64,000 nucleotides of DNA from Nocardioides luteus (GTDB taxonomy: Bacteria > Actinomycetota > Actinomycetes > Propionibacteriales > Nocardioidaceae). How positions within the stretch are numbered: the stretch's first letter is position 1; every line of letters begins with the position of its first letter. Below the pieces are notes generated by a model. The model was given only the letters and a program-made list of their open reading frames with translations, was not told the origin of the DNA and made no database searches. Positions 62,428 to 64,000 of the stretch are shown here, one piece after another. Both the position numbers and the translations under genes were made by a program. The stretch is taken from positions 5,014,501-5,078,500 of the forward strand of contig NZ_JADOVJ010000001.1 in the NCBI RefSeq assembly GCF_015752315.1. The letters run 5' to 3'.

Positions 62428-62590
62428 GACCGTGCCTCTCGATGCGACGCCGAGCGAGCGGCGTTCCAGTGCGTGTCCGGCAAGGCGGAGGAGGGAGGCG
62501 GCCCGGTGTTGGCCGTCGACCGACGACAACGCCGCCGGGCGCGTGCTGGGGCGCCGCGCAGCCGGCGCCTTCGGATCGAGAGGCACGGTC
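62428..62590. repeat. 163-bp spacer bounded by a 16-bp perfect inverted repeat
   Basis: GACCGTGCCTCTCGAT (62428-62443) and ATCGAGAGGCACGGTC (62575-62590) are exact inverted copies. The right copy ends at the stop codon of the upstream gene and the left copy lies four bases before the next start. No ORF inside. It may be a MITE-like insertion, or an mRNA structure separating the two genes. Confidence 0.7.
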
Positions 62591-63121
62591 TTAACCTCCG
62601 GGGAGGATGTTCGCGACGTACCAGACGTTGTCGACCAGCGTCAGGTAGACGATGACCTTGGGGCCGTCGGTGGTGACCTCGACGCGGGCCTCCCCGTCGG
62701 TCTGCTCGAGCACTTCCGCGGCGCCGACGACCTTGGTCGCCGGCACGGTCGCCGGGTCGGTGGTGCCCAGGGCCTGGGCGAGCGACTCGTCCGGGCGGGC
62801 CGCGTTGATCCCCTCCCACCACTGGTCGGTGGTCAGGTCGGGGCGGGCCCACGCGGCGACGAACTTGGTCGCCAGGGGCCGCGGGTCAGGGACCGGCGCC
62901 GGCGATCCGGTGGCGCCGGGGCTCTGCTCGGCCGTCGCCGAGCCCCGCTCGGGCTGCGCGGCCGGCTCGGCGTCGGGGGCGTCGCTCCACTGGGCGATGA
63001 GCCAGATGACGAAGACGATGCCGACGACCACCGAGAAGAACCGGAACGGCGACCGCATGGGCCACCTCAGCACCGGCGCGATGACCTCCCACAGCACACC
63101 ACGCGTCGTTGTCGACCGCAC
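62591..63121 (-). CDS. VirB8/TcpC-like membrane protein
   Basis: 176 residues. One membrane segment (about 26-45, FRFFSVVVGIVFVIWLIAQW), a Pro/Ala/Ser-rich linker (about 50-80), and a C-terminal NTF2-like domain (ATKFVAAWARPDLTTDQWWE, then VIVYLTLVDNVWYVANI). The layout matches TcpC/VirB8-type assembly factors of conjugative type IV secretion. GTG start overlaps the upstream gene's stop by one base. Confidence 0.75.
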   Translation of the reverse strand: MRSTTTRGVLWEVIAPVLRWPMRSPFRFFSVVVGIVFVIWLIAQWSDAPDAEPAAQPERGSATAEQSPGATGSPAPVPDPRPLATKFVAAWARPDLTTDQWWEGINAARPDESLAQALGTTDPATVPATKVVGAAEVLEQTDGEARVEVTTDGPKVIVYLTLVDNVWYVANILPGG

Positions 63122-64000
63122 TACCGGGCTCCTCCTTCAGCTGACCCCCAGCTGGAACCGTTGTCGACGGGCACCGAGCGGTTCCCGTTGGGCGAGTAGA
63201 TGACGAAGACCGGGTTGCCGTCCGCGTCGTAGTCCACGTTGGCCTCCGCGACCGGTGAGTGGCGCGGCGGCTCCGGCTCACGGTCGGTGTAGGCGGTGTG
63301 GTCGACGGGGCTCGGCGCATCGGAGCGGCCGTCGGTGTAGACCTGGGCCGCGGGTCCGCGAGTCGGCTCGCCACGGTAGGGCGGCTCGTCGACCTCGGCG
63401 GAGCGCGAGTCGAACCACTGTCCGGCCACGCGCTCACCGTCGTTGCCGCTCATCGAGGACCCCAGGGCGTACGTCGGAGCGGCGCTCGCGCTCGACCCGG
63501 CACCCAGCGCTCCGGCGGCCGTCACCGGCGCCTGGTTGGGCACCTGCTCGGCGATCATGGTCGGCCGGTTGCCGGTCAGCTCGTGGCCAGGCATGTAGAC
63601 CCCACCGGGGCTCGAGATCGCTCCGGTCCCGGCCGGGGCACCGCCCGTGGCGGGCGGCCGGTCGGCGGTCGCGTCGCGGACCCCGGCCTCGGTGCCCGTC
63701 CGGGCGCCGACGTACGAGGTGAGCATCGAGGTGAGCCGGCCCATGCCCGGCAGCGGGATCCCGTAGGCGGCGGGGCGGGTGAGTCGCCAGGCCAGCACGG
63801 TCAGCACCGCGATCAGCCCCAGCTTGAGCACGAACCACATCGTCGAGGTCAGGATCGCCGAGTCGAGCCGCAGCAGCAGCAACGCGACCAGGAAGTAGAT
63901 CGGCCCCATCACCAACGGGCCCACCACCCGCTTCAGCATCGCCACCGCGGCGTCGCGGGTGTGGTCCAGCATGAACAGCACCCCGGCCGCCGGCGCGAAC
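63121..64000 (-). CDS. Multi-pass membrane protein, partial (TrbL/VirB6-like), N terminus beyond the window
   Basis: The frame is open to the right edge with no required start, so the gene is truncated by the window. The visible part has two to three hydrophobic segments (VVGPLVMGPIYFLVALLLL and MWFVLKLGLIAVLTVLAW), followed by a ~200-residue hydrophilic Gly/Pro/Ser-rich C terminus ending FVIYSPNGNRSVPVDNGSS. Such a multi-pass body with a disordered tail upstream of a VirB8-like gene fits a TrbL/VirB6-like channel component of an actinobacterial conjugation system (inference). Confidence 0.65.
   Translation of the reverse strand, partial: FAPAAGVLFMLDHTRDAAVAMLKRVVGPLVMGPIYFLVALLLLRLDSAILTSTMWFVLKLGLIAVLTVLAWRLTRPAAYGIPLPGMGRLTSMLTSYVGARTGTEAGVRDATADRPPATGGAPAGTGAISSPGGVYMPGHELTGNRPTMIAEQVPNQAPVTAAGALGAGSSASAAPTYALGSSMSGNDGERVAGQWFDSRSAEVDEPPYRGEPTRGPAAQVYTDGRSDAPSPVDHTAYTDREPEPPRHSPVAEANVDYDADGNPVFVIYSPNGNRSVPVDNGSSWGSAEGGAR

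Overview
The window is high-GC DNA with many GTG starts, dense four-base gene overlaps, leaderless-type promoters, a mycothiol-type isomerase homologue, F420-type PPOX and menaquinone genes, and a 14-gene nuo operon. Together these point to an actinobacterium, most likely of the Nocardioides/Nocardioidaceae kind (inference; no 16S rRNA is present). No gene-free stretch exceeds about 300 bases except 23490-23810, which holds a terminator and a tRNA gene.

Region 1 (1-17764) is a purine-to-glyoxylate locus. The plus strand carries an NCS2 permease fused to a degenerate OHCU-decarboxylase domain, xdhABC and guanine deaminase. An IS30-family element with 60-bp inverted repeats follows. On the minus strand are a urate/xanthine-type permease, uricase, HIU hydrolase and an intact OHCU decarboxylase, then a thiamine-binding-like/HTH regulator, a DUF6986-type lyase and malate synthase. 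An IclR regulator (plus strand) faces malate synthase, and similar TTTCCGCATnGCG-type sites lie in both promoter regions. The pathway runs guanine - xanthine - urate - HIU - OHCU - allantoin; malate synthase would use the glyoxylate released later. No allantoinase or allantoicase lies in the window.

Region 2 (17841-25299) is accessory-like: a Tat-exported alpha-carbonic anhydrase, an alpha/beta hydrolase with a divergent XRE regulator, and five small genes (PPOX, MazG-like, SDR, NTF2-like, MerR) bracketed by a 32-bp direct repeat. One repeat copy is the anticodon-arm part of tRNA-Tyr(GTA); the other forms the end of the XRE gene. YajQ, an SRPBCC protein and an Rrf2 regulator follow.

Region 3 (25306-31337) has a nested palindromic repeat, a sulfate ABC transporter (cysA-W-T-P), RarD and a polyprenyl diphosphate synthase coupled to nuoN.

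Region 4 (31334-46055) is the complete nuoA-N operon on the minus strand with a perfect CRP/GlxR-like palindrome upstream of nuoA.

Region 5 (46095-60397) contains a 40-bp perfect palindrome, two paralogous membrane proteins with tandem YcxB-like modules flanking an HD hydrolase, menaquinone genes (menG, menF, menD, menC, menE), an ArsR/AHSA1/MDMPI-like cassette with twin operators, and a GH25 lysozyme.

Region 6 (60480-64000) looks like the end of a conjugation or type IV secretion-like module: a membrane-anchored transglycosylase-like/M23/EEP-nuclease fusion, a VirB8/TcpC-like protein and the C-terminal part of a multi-pass membrane protein running off the edge.
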